Assembly: GCF_000208865.1 (NCBI RefSeq)
Contig: NC_018392.1
Location: 2,066,793 to 2,130,792, forward strand
Reading direction: 5' to 3'
DNA from: Neospora caninum Liverpool
Taxonomy: Eukaryota; Apicomplexa; Conoidasida; Eucoccidiorida; Sarcocystidae
Length of the DNA stretch: 64,000 nucleotides
A model generated the notes under the pieces. It did no database searches, was not told the DNA's origin, and was given only the letters and a program-made list of their open reading frames with translations. Made by a program: the position numbers and the translations under genes. Positions 12,393-24,965 of this stretch are shown here, in pieces. The number at the start of each line of letters is the position of its first letter. Position 1 is the stretch's first letter.

Positions 12393-15300
12393 CTTCCCGA
12401 GAAGGCAACGCACAGGCACGCGGAAGAAGACGGAGGGGACTACAGCTTCACCCGGCCAGCCTTGCCCCTATCGGGCAGGGACAGGGGGGGTGGGGGGGGG
12501 AGGGCGGCAGGAGGGGAAAAAAGCGGAAATGGAGAAACGGTGGACGGACGACACAAAGCTACTCCGCCGCCTCACGCCCCTGCCGCCGTGGCGATAAAGA
12601 AGAGAACGAAACTTTCTCAGCGCTCGCGGGGACGGTGGGAAGCAAGGGCGCGGCGCCGTTTCAACGCGGGCTCCGTGTAGCCGGGGGACGGATCCGACTT
12701 TCAGAAAAAGATCCACTAGAGGAAAGCCGCCTTCCTCTACCGGAGTTGAGAAAAACAGACACGCAAACGGTCTGAGAAAAAGAACTTCGATACGGCTTCT
12801 AAAAAGAGTTGAGAAGTCACAGCCTAGGAGGCGAACCGACGGCGCGAAGACACCGCGACTGTGTGCCGTGCATGAACATCGGTGACGAATCGTCCAGAGT
12901 CTCAGAGGACGTCGCTTTTTTTTTGCCTCTCCGAAACAAACCAGAACGTCAACTGGAGAGAGAAGGCGGAGCCCTGAGTGGCTGTGCTTAACAAGGCGAG
13001 ACAGGGGCGGGAACTTCCCAGCATGAGCAAGACGCGGAACGCATGACCTGAGGCGGCGGGGAGAGGTGTAGCCACATGTCGAGACAAACGAACCGCAGGC
13101 CGTGTGCTTTTACAGGAGTTTCGATTTGTTTTTCTACGGTGGACGCCGAGGAAAACAGCAAAGTGTGCAGAAATCTGCGGCCCCTGGTTGGACCATGAAC
13201 CAGTTTTCTCGGACCCAAGCTTGAACCGCGTGCTCGCCGGCTGTCCAACCACTCACCCTCCCCTGCGTGTCTTCTGAGGTTTGAGGTTCCAGCAGCAGAC
13301 AGAACGTGGAAAGCGCGCGGAAAAGAAGAAGGCACAGTCGCATAAACGGAATCGCAAAGAAGCGATGAAGAGGAAAGGCCCTCGGATTTCTTTTTCATAC
13401 CTGGAAAAGAGCCGAAATCAACCGTTTCCGAAATTTGCCGCGAGGCCATCATCCCGAACCTCCTCACCCCATTCACCGCGGGGACACGAGCATCCCAACT
13501 TTTCTACCAGCTTTCTCTGAGGTTCTTCCAAGGGGTTCGTCTGCTGCGAGTTGTTTCCACAAAGGCACGAGAAAAGGAAAGCCTGACGGGTAACTGCTCG
13601 GTGCCGAAACAGAACGACGGAGACATTGACATATTCGTGGCAAACCGTTGACATTGGCAGAGAGATCTCTCGACACCGCATGCATGTAGTGAGAACCACG
13701 GGAAGCGACACATATCTTGGGCGTTCTTGCCGCACGAAGTCGAAACAAGGTAGTTGAAGGTGAACCAGTGGCTGAACAACCCTTTTAATTGATTATGCTG
13801 ACTTCAGTCCCGATAAACTGCAGTATTGGCGAAAGCCTGTGGATCCCGCGGAAGTGACATATAGCCAGTGAGGCGGAACTGCCAAAGTTCTCAATCTATG
13901 CGTTCGCAGAACGTGGGAAAGACTGTGTGAGGACGCCTCGTCCTCGAGAGGTGACAGAAGCGTTTTGCCAGGGAAGGGACAGTGGGGGCGTTCTCGCGCA
14001 GGAATCCGCGAGGAAGCGCAACAGAAAAAGGCTGCTCCAGGGGTGGTGCGACGGTCCAGACAGCTGATTACTGAGGTAGGAGGGAAACACCCGGGGACAC
14101 GCCGACTGCAAAGAGTTCTTGCTCGCTCCCGTAGTCCATGCCACGCAGGGCATCCCAGGCGTGGCGGATTCAGTCGTCCGTGGTTAGGGTGAACTCGGTT
14201 CACCGAAACGGAGTAGGAGAGTTAGCGTCGTTTGAATCCCTCTGGAATGAAGCCTGGCACATTGGTGTTTCGAAAGGGGGGGGGGGGGACAGCGGCTGGT
14301 TCGTGAAGCGGGTCATCGATATAGAAGTGAGCGGCAGAAAAGTAGTGAAAAAGTAAAGTGGACCGAGTAGTTCTCCATGATGCGCATGCAGTCAACTAAG
14401 CTGACTGGAGCGTGCCGTGTTGACTGTCCCCCGAGGCTGCACTCCCAACGGCAAAGTGCAAGGACACTTGACAGGCAGCGCCGTCGCTTGGGCGTGTTGA
14501 AGCTTTTCCGAAACGTGAAGAATGAGACAGCACGTTCCACAAACTTGGTCGTGGCGAGCCATGCGTGAGAGGGTCTCAATCCCCTCATACGATACGATTA
14601 CGAAACGAGTGCAGGCGGTCGCTGTCGATACGTCCTACACTCGCCAAGCCTGGTTGATGCTGACACAGAGTTTAAAAGGTACGCGTCTGCTTGCGTGTGC
14701 TTCTCTGTACTCTGAGAGCGAAGTGGAGTGAGACACGAACAATCGAGTGTGCGTTAGCGCTCAGACCAGACCGGTTCCGCCGCACAACGCTCTTCAGAAT
14801 GACGACTGAGTTCGCCATGTCACGAGTAAAGCTGGTCCCGATTGAAAGATGAACATGTATATCTCCCCTCACATTGATCTCAGAGTGAAGGCATGCAGTT
14901 GGAAGAGCAGTCACTCCTTCAATCTAAAATCAGGCAGCCAATTGTGGTGTGAGTGCGACGCCGTCTCCAGCCGTCGATTCGTAACGGATCCGCGCGCCGG
15001 GGGGTTCACTGACACAGATTCAAAAACACAGAGGGGCACCGACCTATAAAATGGAAACTGTACGTGTACACTTATTTGCATACCATTTTGAAGAGTACAT
15101 GCAAAAACAAACAATTCACACCATCGCTTTCGCATGTACGTACATAGCTCCATACAGATCAGATCTGCACGGTTTGGCAGGCTATGCATGGGGTTAGAGG
15201 TTCCAGTTTAAAACGAATATCCCACTGGGAAAATCAGAAGGCAAACTTGCGGTACGTTGTGGACTTCATCGGTAGTTCCGTTGTGCAGCCGAACTCTGTT

Positions 15301-15436
15301 ACAAGGCTACCGGCCCGAAGGAAATTTGAGCCCGTTGCGTCGACAACAAGCACGGACGCAGGAACGCCAGGCACGATTCTCTACGTGGGGCACGAAAAGT
15401 CTTTTGTCCACGAAAAGTGTTGCGTCCGCGTAGCTA
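12076..15436. repeat. segmental duplication, copy 2 (parent copy)
   Basis: Carries most of exon 1 of the coiled-coil gene and about 3 kb upstream of it. It is near-identical to 3083-6290. This copy is taken as the parent because its exon joins a complete gene and lacks the 45-base deletion. It contains about 125 extra bases at 14678-14802 and a GCATGCA element at 13679-13685. The duplicated non-coding part, 12393-15436, presumably contains the promoter and 5' untranslated region. Confidence 0.9.
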
Positions 15437-16772
15437 CCAGGATCCTTGAGGGGTCCAGATGACGGTTCGTGAGGGAGGTGCCGCGCCGCGCGATTGCCAC
15501 TGCCAAAGTGACGGCTGTCGAGTCTATTCCTGTATCAAGGCAGCAGCGCTGAAACCCTTTGAACAACCGAAAGCCGTTTGCAAGGAGAATAATCCAATGA
15601 AGTATGGTGGACATTTACCATCCGTCATCATCACATGAAAAGGCAACTTTAAGCTCGGTGTCTATACCTGCAGGGTTCCTAGAACCATTTAAATGTAAGT
15701 AGAAGATTCCCATTGCCTTTCCGGTCCTGCAGAACAGTTGCGGTTCTAGGGAACCTGCACAACACTCTCCTTTTACTCTCGACAGTCCACTCCTCTCCAC
15801 TCTCTCTCGCCGTCACCCAGCGGTTGTTTCCGGGCTGGCGGACTCCCCGCTGCGACTCGCGTTCCCATTTCGGTCGGACTCGCTGCAAGTTCATCGCTCG
15901 CACCATTTGGCGCCTGCACGAAGAAAAGCCGCTTCCCTTTCGCGGCAGGCCTTAAAATCAAAGAGAAAGGCACATACTTTGCAGGAAGAAACTCGAGAGG
16001 TTCTTTCCTCGAGAGATGCCAGGTGTCTCGACACGTGAGGTGGATCGATTCCCGCAAACCGTCGGTGTTGCACAATCCACACAACTGGCCGTCCTCTCTT
16101 TTTAAACACCCTTCCTTCTGTCTCCTTCTCCCGCTATTTTCCTCGCTCGAGTTAACCCTCCCAAATGCTCCTCAAAAAAGAGAAAAAATCCGAAATCCTT
16201 CGGACGCCGACAGCTACCTCGCGCGAACAGACGGCTGGCCAGCCGCTCTGTTGCATGCGCGACTCCCGCCTCGGTGTCTTGTTCCCGAAACGAGTTATCC
16301 GCCTTCTTTCGCGCAACAAAACACCTTCCGCGAGTTCCCTTTCCTCCCAGGTCAAGATGGCGAGGACAACGGACTGCTTTTTGTCGTGTTCCACCGTCTC
16401 TTTTACTGCGTCACGGCGCAAGACCTCCGGGGTTCGTTTGCGCAGCATCTCGGGCGTCCCGCTCTTCTCATGTACCCATTTCGACAAGCGAGGCCGTACG
16501 TGCGTCCTTTTCCCGCAAACTCTCATCCTAAAAGAGAGGCGTCCACCCGCTCGTCGATGCAGATGCGACACAAAGACTTTCTGGGCAGCAGGCAGGTGTG
16601 CCTTTGCGCTTCATGCACGGCTCGGAGCGCTCTCTCCCGTTTCTTTGCAAACGGCGAACCCGGTTTCTCCCGAGTGAGAAAATGAGGCAAACCGCGTAGG
16701 TTTCCCCCTTTCCGTTTTTTCTCGCTCTTTCCATCCTGCTCTCCGCGGCGTCCCGAAACTGTCGAACCCAAA
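15437..16772. promoter_or_regulatory. upstream region of the SMYD5-like gene
   Basis: Single-copy DNA between the end of the duplication and the ATG of the SET gene. It is pyrimidine-rich on the plus strand just before the ATG, and the start context is CCCAAAATGAGC. Long overlapping frames on both strands (16023-16685 plus, 16152-16571 minus) show no domain and are not called. It probably holds the promoter and 5' leader of the plus-strand gene. Confidence 0.4.
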
Positions 16773-17312
16773 ATGAGCGACACTGAAACCCCCCGCGGGC
16801 CTAGAACCTCTGGCGAGCAAACCGGAGTGTCCGGAAAGCCTCATCGCGTGTCCCTCCCGCCGGATTCAGCAGGCCGAGAGAAAGGAAGATGCTCCAGCGA
16901 CTCCTGGGGCCATAGAGAACCAACAGAGACAGAGACAGAGAATGCCGACTCGCCGTTTTCCGCGGTCGAAATCGCCTTCGTCAACTCGAAAGTGGGCCGA
17001 GGAGTCCTCGCGCGCAGGGCCTTCAAGAAAGGAGAGGTGAGCGAGGCGAATCCCGAAGACGTTGCAGGACGCAAACACGCACGGTGTCTTCTTCAGGCGA
17101 AAGTGTCTTCACAGCCACTTTCCATGAACCCGTTCATCTTCCTTTCGATGCGGACGCGTTCACACATCTCTCCGTCTACACAGGCACCGAGTTTCTGTCT
17201 CCGCATGTCCATTTCACAGGGAGTCGCACCTGCCTAGCGACCAGCGATTTCATCCTCAGCACCCCACGTCTCTCCATCGAGCAAATTCTCTCGATACCTC
17301 CATCTGCATGCA

Positions 17313-17356
<44 letters not shown>

Positions 17357-20300
17357 AGGGGAGGGGGGGTGTCAACATGAGACACTTCCATGTCGTGCAT
17401 AGAAATTGAGGAGGGGCCGAAGACAGAAGCACGGCCTTGGCGACGAGGCACATCGCACCGACTCAGGAAGCTTCTTGTTGGATGAGAGGAAATACCGAAC
17501 TTTGTCTTTCGTGAATGTCGTTTCTCCGGGAAGCTCAATCTTTTGTGTTTCTCTACAGGTCATCTACAACGATGCAGAGCCCCTCGTCGCTGCTCAGCAT
17601 ATCTACTCCGAGTGAGTGGTCTTGACGGAAAGGAAGAGAAACCTGAAGGTTTCCCGACGTGTGAAGAAATTGCTCGTGCTCGCGCCTACACCCTCTCGAG
17701 TTTCGTCTCATCTTTTGGGAACCCTTGTTTTCCACACACACGGGATTTCCAGTGCTTTTCACGTACGGCTGCTCGTCCTTCGCGTTCGCTTGTTCCTCGT
17801 CGTACGCCAGTCTCCAGAGACCTTCCCCTTTGCGCCCATATATATATGTACTGTATACATGTACTATATATATATATATATATTTTCAAAGCTTTAGTTC
17901 CACGTATCAGTTCTAACTCCATATAGTAAACGTACACAGACACGCCTCGGGGGGAGAGCGGCTCTGGCGCAGGCGTGTTCGCATGCCGTTTGTCTCGTCT
18001 CGCTCCTGTCAGGCGCTGCAGCTGGACCTGTGGGCGGTGCTTCACGTTCGTGGGGAACCTCCGCCAGCAGCTGGAACTGATTCTCTCCAAGTAGGATGCC
18101 CTACGCGTCTACCGACACTCATACACACGCCTGCATGCAAACAAATGCCTCTCTGCCAAAACGCGGTGCACTTGGCATTCTTTGAGAAGCTGAGGACAGG
18201 GACGGTCTTAAAGCCTGAAGCGCGCCCCCTTTTTTCTCTCGTGTTGCGCGTACTGGGGCCCCAGACTTGCGCAATGAACCCCAGACGTACCTGGAGGCGA
18301 CTACGCCCTCTCGTCTCGTCCGTTCTGGTGTCGCCTCGATTCGTAAAGGATTCGGCAAAGCATCTACTTCAAACCTGTGCACGGAAAGCCGTTCACACAT
18401 ATGCCCACACTTTTTTGCATATATGCTCGCATATATGTGGAAGTCTGCATGTGGGTGTATTTGTCAAACCCGATGCCTGTGGTGTCACTAAGGGAGACGC
18501 ACAGCTCTCTATCATTAGCTTTATCTAAATTTGCATGCATGCACGTAGACCTGGAATGACCATGCCGATATTGGAATGCTCAACACCAGCAAAAATACGC
18601 TCTTCGAATCAAACTTACAGGGTTCCTTTGAACCTCTGTCAGCCCCCCTGGATGGCCCTTCAATTCCACGACCGTATCGGGTTACATCTGGAAGAACACA
18701 TCTGGTGCGACTCGTATATGGCCATCAGTAAAGGTACATACGTGCATATATATATATATATATATGTATCTATATATGTATCTATTTATGTATATATATA
18801 TATATATAACATGCGTGTCCAGAGTGGGTGTGTATTTGTTACAGTGACGCATCTGACGCGGCGAAGCGGGATCGACGAATTCAGGAAAACCTCGAATTGC
18901 TCACCGACGATTTCCTCCAAGAAGTGAGGAACCGAACAGCTTCCAGCAACCCCTGCCGCACCTATGTGCGCCTCCTCATCTGATTCAGACGAAGGTTTCC
19001 AAATTCGCCAGGTCGAGATACCTATCATCTCTCTGTCGGTTTAAATGTGCGTGTATACTGATATTTACATCTGTGCTCACCCCTTCATCCACGGTTGTAG
19101 ATAGCTGTATATATATATATATATATATATATATGTGCCTGCGTGAGCATCTATATCCGTGTGTAGCTTAGCATGCACCACTGTGGTTTTTTATAAACGC
19201 TGGGGGGGGATTCGAAGAGACACAGCTGGATTTGCGTCGTGGCAAAAACAGTTGAGCAGCACGGAGGTCCGCCGCTTCTCCCGATTTCCTTCGCGTGCCT
19301 TCAGGACTTCTGCCTCGCGCAGCCCGTCCCCTGTGCCCGCAACTGCGGAGTGGTTTATTGCTCTGAAGAACACAAGAAGGTGGGGAGACGGGAAAACGCG
19401 CTGCGGAAAATGCACATGCACTTTTCTTCCTCGGGAGGCGAAAACGCGGGCCGTCGTGAGCGCATGGCGAATCGCAGCGGAGGTACGGGACGGATCGGCG
19501 CAAGGCAGCGTGGAGAAAGAGAAACGTGGGGAGAGAGAAACGTGGGGAGAGAGAAACGTGGGGAGAGAAAAGCCTGGGGAGAGAGAAGCCTGGGGAGAGA
19601 GAAAAAGGACTTGGTGTGCGGGGGACCCGAGTCTTCGTGTTTTTTTTCGTGTGTCTTTCCTTTTGCCCGCTTCGTTCCCCTCCGGTTCTCCCCTCCGCCG
19701 CCGCGTTCGCTTTCTCTGCAGTCTTCCTCGTCTTCACCTGTTCTCTCACCTCCTCTCCTGATGCTCGGTTCCTCGCTTTAGCTTGCACAGACAAAGGGGC
19801 ACCACCGCCTTCTGTGCATCGAGGCGACAGACCGCATGCAGCGAGCCTGGCGAGTCTTCGCCGCGCACTCTCGCCGTTTCTACGAGACCTTCTTGCTGGC
19901 AGGTGAGTCGCAATCGACAGACAGGCCCCGACAGGGCGAATCTCCCCGCTTTGAGCCCGCTGAAGGAGCCGCCATACCCACCTAAGAGACATGATGAAGA
20001 GCCTGACTCGCCTTTCGAATCGCGGCGAAGACCAGGGTGCTCACTCGTGTCTATACATTGAATCTCTCATCTTCACTTCTCCTCCAAGACAATACCGACA
20101 TTGACTGAAGTATATACCAGTCAGTATAAACATACGCCGTTGTCAAACCCGCTGTCGCTTAGCTTTTAGTAGATACAAGCACTTTCTACAGACTGACATC
20201 AGGAAGGAGACTACCAAAAAGTGAGATCACGCACTGGCTTTCTGGCGAGCCCCCGTTCCCCATAGGATATATCGGAGAAAGGATGGTAATCCCCTAAGCA

Positions 20301-21064
20301 CCACAGAAACTCATTTGTCCCCTGTCTAGGCTTCTGCGTCGCCTCGAGGCGACAGGCAGTCGCTGGCGGACGTCGACAGGAACCCCTCCGAGACATGCAG
20401 AGGGCGTCGCGACTTGCTAGCGGTTCGGTTCGCGGAAGAAGGCAGGGAGCGGCCACACTCGTTTTTTATGCCGCAGGAAGGTTTCCGGGACTGCATGCGC
20501 CGCAGCTCTTACCACGAACGCGCGCGCGTCTGTCACTGCGCACTCACTTCCCTTTTTCCCCTGTTTTCGCGGCCTGTTCTTCGGGCACCGGGACTGCTGT
20601 CTAGGGCGTGCCTACGCGCAAATGCTTGTCGACGTTCTGTACGGCCAGGCGTCCGTGGAAGATGTCATGACTCCGTTCTGCCGATTCTACTCTCGCCGAT
20701 GGTAAAAATCGCTTCTGGGAAAGACGGCAAAGGCGTGGGCGTCGAGAAGAGGGGGAAACACAAAAAAGAGGGCGGCAGCGAGCGGTGCACGTGTGGTGCT
20801 TCGCAGTCTTGTTCAACTCTCCTTTTTTGGGGCTCACCTGCCGACAGTTTCTCTGCCTCCACTCGATTCGTCGACTTCTGTCTCCGGCTCTGTCGATCGA
20901 TCAGCCACTGCTTTATCCTTTTCCTCCGGAGATGTGTGCAAATTTATACCTCTTTATCGGTCTCCTCTCGGATCGCGCTGTGGCGCAATTGATCCACCTA
21001 TCTGGAAACGCTTAGATATATCTGTATCTATATATGTAGATGTACATATATATAAATATATGTA

Positions 21065-21104
<40 letters not shown>

Positions 21105-24100
21105 TAGATAGACTTGGACGTTCATCTTTCAGCTTCTAAATACCCGCCTTCATCGGACTCTCTATGTATTTCGAGTGAGTGAGAGGACGCGTGTCTCTGT
21201 TTTGTCGATGGCTTCACACATTTCCTTTTCGAACACTGCATGCAGGGAAGATATCGGCGATGCAGAGGAGGCGCTGTCAGCGCCGAGAGGAGCGGCGGAG
21301 CGCTGGCGACGCTCGAGAGGCCGCCTGGAGATTCTGAAGGAGTCGTTCTCTCTCCTTTGTCGCGTTTTCCTTGCTGAGGATGTCCTTGGAGAGACGCCCT
21401 GGGCGACGGAGAACGGAGACGAACCGGACACGGCGCACCTCAGAGACAAGTGGAAGGTTCTCTTTAGCCTCGACTTTTACTCCCACCTTCTCGTAGGGGA
21501 TATGCTGAGAAACGAGAGGCTGCGGAGGGGGGATGAAAGGGCAGAACTTGCGACACTGATTACGGCGGGTTTGTCGAAAGACACGATTCTGGAGGCAGTT
21601 CCGGAACACGAAAAACATCAAGGCAGCGCGAACCAGGGAGAAGCGACGAGCTGGATGCGCTGTTTTTGCCGCGTTGCGTTCTGCGTGACTGTTTTCTGAC
21701 GGAATCCACCCCTTTGTTCACAACACATGCGCATCGCGCGAAAATGAGAGAAAACGTTGCGTTCGGGGGCCGTCTAGAGAAGATGCTTTTCCTTTCGTGC
21801 TGCCTCGCGTGCGTCGTTTTTCTGCGGGTTTCTGCCGCCTCGTTTCGCGGCTTTCGCGGCCTCTGGGTCTCCAAGCGTCTCTTTTCGTCCCACGTTCACG
21901 GCGCTGCAGGACATGCCGCTATCTTCCTTTCTTCCCCTTCTCTCTCTTCTGTCTGATCCTTTTCTCTTGCTCTCTCTTATTCGCGCTCCTTCATTCTCCC
22001 CTTGTCTTCTGCTTCTCGCCTTTTCCGGTTCGTGTTCTCTCTTTTTTTGGTTGGACTCCTCTGGAATGTTCCCGTCGTTTCTGGGGCTTTCTGTACGCAG
22101 GGAACCTTCGACTTGGTGAACGTCGACATCGAATTCGACAATCCTCTCAACGCGCGTCTCGCGTCTTCTCGTCTTTCTTCTCTCTGGCGGTGCAAACCGG
22201 TGAGAGCGCTCCAGTGGTTTCGATTCCTTCCTGGCCGGCGCAACTTAGCTTTTTTCTGAGTGCGGCGAGCCGAGGCACACGCACGAACCCCGAGCAACGT
22301 CCTCTGTCTTATTTCTGTTTGTGGCGCCTTCGCACCTGCTGCTGCCCTCACCTGCAGCTTTTCCGTCTGGGCAAAAGAATCGCGGCATGCGAAGACGCGG
22401 AAGACGACGAAGACCAGGAAATCCAGGGCGGGCGCTCACCGACTGGTACGGGGCCTTGAGGAAACGCTAAGACGAGCAAGAGACAGAAGAGAAAGAGACA
22501 GAGAAAGAGAGACAAGAGAAAGAGAAGAAAAGAAGTGGAGAGAAGAGACTGACGGAGAAGGGAGAGAGGTAAGGGAAGACAGGCACGACGAAGGCAGAGA
22601 GAAGAACTTTTCCCCCCCTTTGTGGTTTCCTTTTCTTTGCATTTCTCTGTCTATCGGTCTGTGCATGCTCCGCCATCTTGTGCAAGTTTTTCTCCTTTTT
22701 GCTCTCGCTTTTCTCAGACGGGTCGGAGGCTGCAGGCGCTGAGGAAGAAGAGTGGAAAGCTCTCGTCGGGGATCTCCTTCCTCCTTTCATGGGAATAGGC
22801 CTCTTCAGGGCAGTGTCGATGACGAACCATTCTTGCTGGCCGAATGCGGAAGTCGATTATCCCTCTCTCACCAAGACTGCTCAGGTAGCGCACCGAGATG
22901 CGTCGAGCATTTTCCTCAGCCAACCATCGCCTCTTCACCTGGCAGCCGATCTAAGAATCTCGAAAACTCTCTCCCTGAGAAAACGATACTCTTCGCATGC
23001 ATATACCTACCCATCGCTCCACATCTCCATATAGGTTCGAGTCAAAATCATCTGCATATATATATATATATATGTAGGTTCGTATGTAAATCTCTGAATT
23101 TTCTCCTCTGTGCGCTACATTAACCTCTCTGTTTCTCTCTATATCTACCCGTGCACCAGTGCCCGTCTGTGTCTATGGACATGTATCTATCTGTATCTCT
23201 TTGCGCCGTTCGATCTAGATGTACGCCTTTATTATTTCCATTTGCATATGGCTGCAGGTGGTGCTGTCGCATGTCGTGAAAGGCCCGCGGGGGCGTTGAG
23301 CCGGTGGAACGCATCTGCGCCTTTCTGCTGTTGGGATGAACTAATGTGTACGGGTTGACGGCAATCGAAGAGCTCAACCAACGACAGTCGATCTCCTGGG
23401 GCATACGTTTTGCACTACCTCAAAAGTATTGGCATTCTTGTTGCTCAAATGTTTCAGCAAGTATCTCATTTCCATCTGATTCGGATCTCAGGTGACGGCG
23501 TTGCGGGATATCGCCCAGGACGAGCAGGTGCTCTTGTCCTACATCGACGAAACGCTTCCATTAGCCTCGCGACAGCGCCTCCTCAAACGCGTGAGAGTCT
23601 TTCTTCAGCGTGGTTCTCCAGAGAGAGAACAACGGGTGGCGAATGCTTCTGCGACAGAAGGCCAGACAAAACAGACCCTCAACGCATTCAAACACGCGTG
23701 CGGGCAGTCTCTCTGCTCGAGTCGAATCAGACGAGCACACGCGAAACCGATACACAAACGCAGGACACAAGTATACATATGCATCTACGTCGATATATAC
23801 ATGCATGTCTGTGTGAATGATCTTCGTATCCGTGGTTATATATATGTGCATACACATAAATGCATGAATGCATTGTTTGCATGCTCGTTTTTGCAGCACT
23901 ACAAGTTCACATGCGCCTGCGTGCGTTGCCAAGTGGAGGTGAGAGAAAAGTCGAGGTTTTGAATCTGGAGGAAGATGCAGAACTGTACCGAGGAAGTTTA
24001 CGCGAGACCGTCTGTAAATGGAAACACATCTCCACATTGCTCTGAGACACATCCGTCTACCCCGGTACACAAATGTCCGTTCGCAGATGTCGTTGCTTGA

Positions 24101-24965
24101 GTTGTATCTGTCTCTTTATACACAGAGTAGAGTTGTGTCGCCTTCGTCGCAGGCCGAGCATCTGCTTCCCGCGTGTCGGCGCGGAGAACGGGGCTGTTCT
24201 GGTTTCAGTTTCCTGAAGAGCGAAGTTTCTTCTGTGAAGAAGACACAGATCGAGTCTTCTGTTGGGCAGGACGCGGTCGACCCTCTGAGAAAAGGTGCGT
24301 CTGTTTTCTCTCTCTTAGGCGGCCGCGGCGTTGCTGGACCGGCGAGGCGCGTTGCCTGCTGCGGAGGGCGCAGCCGTGGTGAGAAAAAGGAAGAAATGCG
24401 CCGTTTCCGAGAGGAGCATTCCCGTCTTTTCTCGAGTGTGGGCCGAGGGGAAGCGGTGGACTGCCACCGGCAGCACGAAAAGCTGAGTCCGTAGACAAGA
24501 GAAAACGCTGCTTCACTTGGCCGCTCGCTTCCGGTTCTCTGTTGAGTGGTCTCCGTTGCCTCTAACCGCCGACGCGGTACCTGCAGGGTGCAAACTGAAG
24601 AGAGAGGATAGATCACTTGTGCGCGTTTCCTTGCATGCTAGACAAACCGTTTCGGAATCTTCTCGGAAGAAAGGCCCCTTTGCGTGCAGTCGAATCATCG
24701 ACGTAGCTGCTGACGAGGAAGCCCGGTCTGCTGAGGAGAACGACTGTTTTCAAGGAAACGATTCTGTTCGTTTTCGTTCTTGCAGGACGCGATTGCAGAC
24801 GCCACCGGCCTGTCGCCGCTGCTCGTCGGCGACATTCTTTCCTTCAGCGCTTCGTTTTCGAAGTCGTCGGGAGAGGCGCATGCACCGGAGACGGTCTCCG
24901 AAGATCCCAGCCTCAGCTGCGGCGACGAGGCGAGTGAAGGAGACAGTGTGCCGGCAAGCGAGTAG
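16773..24965 (+). CDS. SMYD5-like MYND/SET lysine methyltransferase, 16 exons
   Basis: Modelled exons: 16773-17036, 17559-17611, 18013-18090, 18845-18923, 19305-19379, 19791-19902, 20349-20480, 20605-20701, 21246-21492, 22101-22199, 22358-22445, 22718-22884, 23258-23275, 23492-23590, 23897-23938, 24786-24965. Phases agree throughout, giving 609 aa. The split SET domain starts at VGRGVLARRAF then EPLVAAQHIY, as in SMYD5. A zinc-binding MYND-like segment follows (CGRC, CARNC, YCSEEH, HHRLLC). The SET core has MTNHSCWPNAE, DEQVLLSYID and a post-SET FTCACVRC. The C-terminus is acidic, as in SMYD5. SET proteins of this group transfer methyl from S-adenosylmethionine to lysine; human SMYD5 acts on histone and ribosomal-protein substrates. 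The substrate here is unknown. Exon 7's acceptor and exon 8's preceding donor (GTTTCC) are the least certain borders. The parasite's motility methyltransferase AKMT is a different SET protein. Confidence 0.85.
17316..17354. repeat. (TA)n microsatellite in SET gene intron 1
   Basis: About 39 bases of TA within intron 17037-17558. Similar shorter tracts in other introns of this gene lie near 17863-17883, 18747-18808, 19106-19133, 21069-21102 and 23057-23074. Confidence 0.9.
19508..19604. repeat. intronic purine-rich tandem repeat
   Basis: About six imperfect copies of a 15-16 base unit like GAGAGAAACGTGGGGA, grading into GAGAGAAGCCTGGGGA. It lies in the intron 19380-19790 of the SET gene. Confidence 0.85.

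Noticed and set aside
18621..18733. Possible extra exon of the SET gene with good splice-like borders
   Set aside because: Including it breaks the phase with the next exon (18845-18923). Direct joining of 18090 to 18845 gives a continuous frame.
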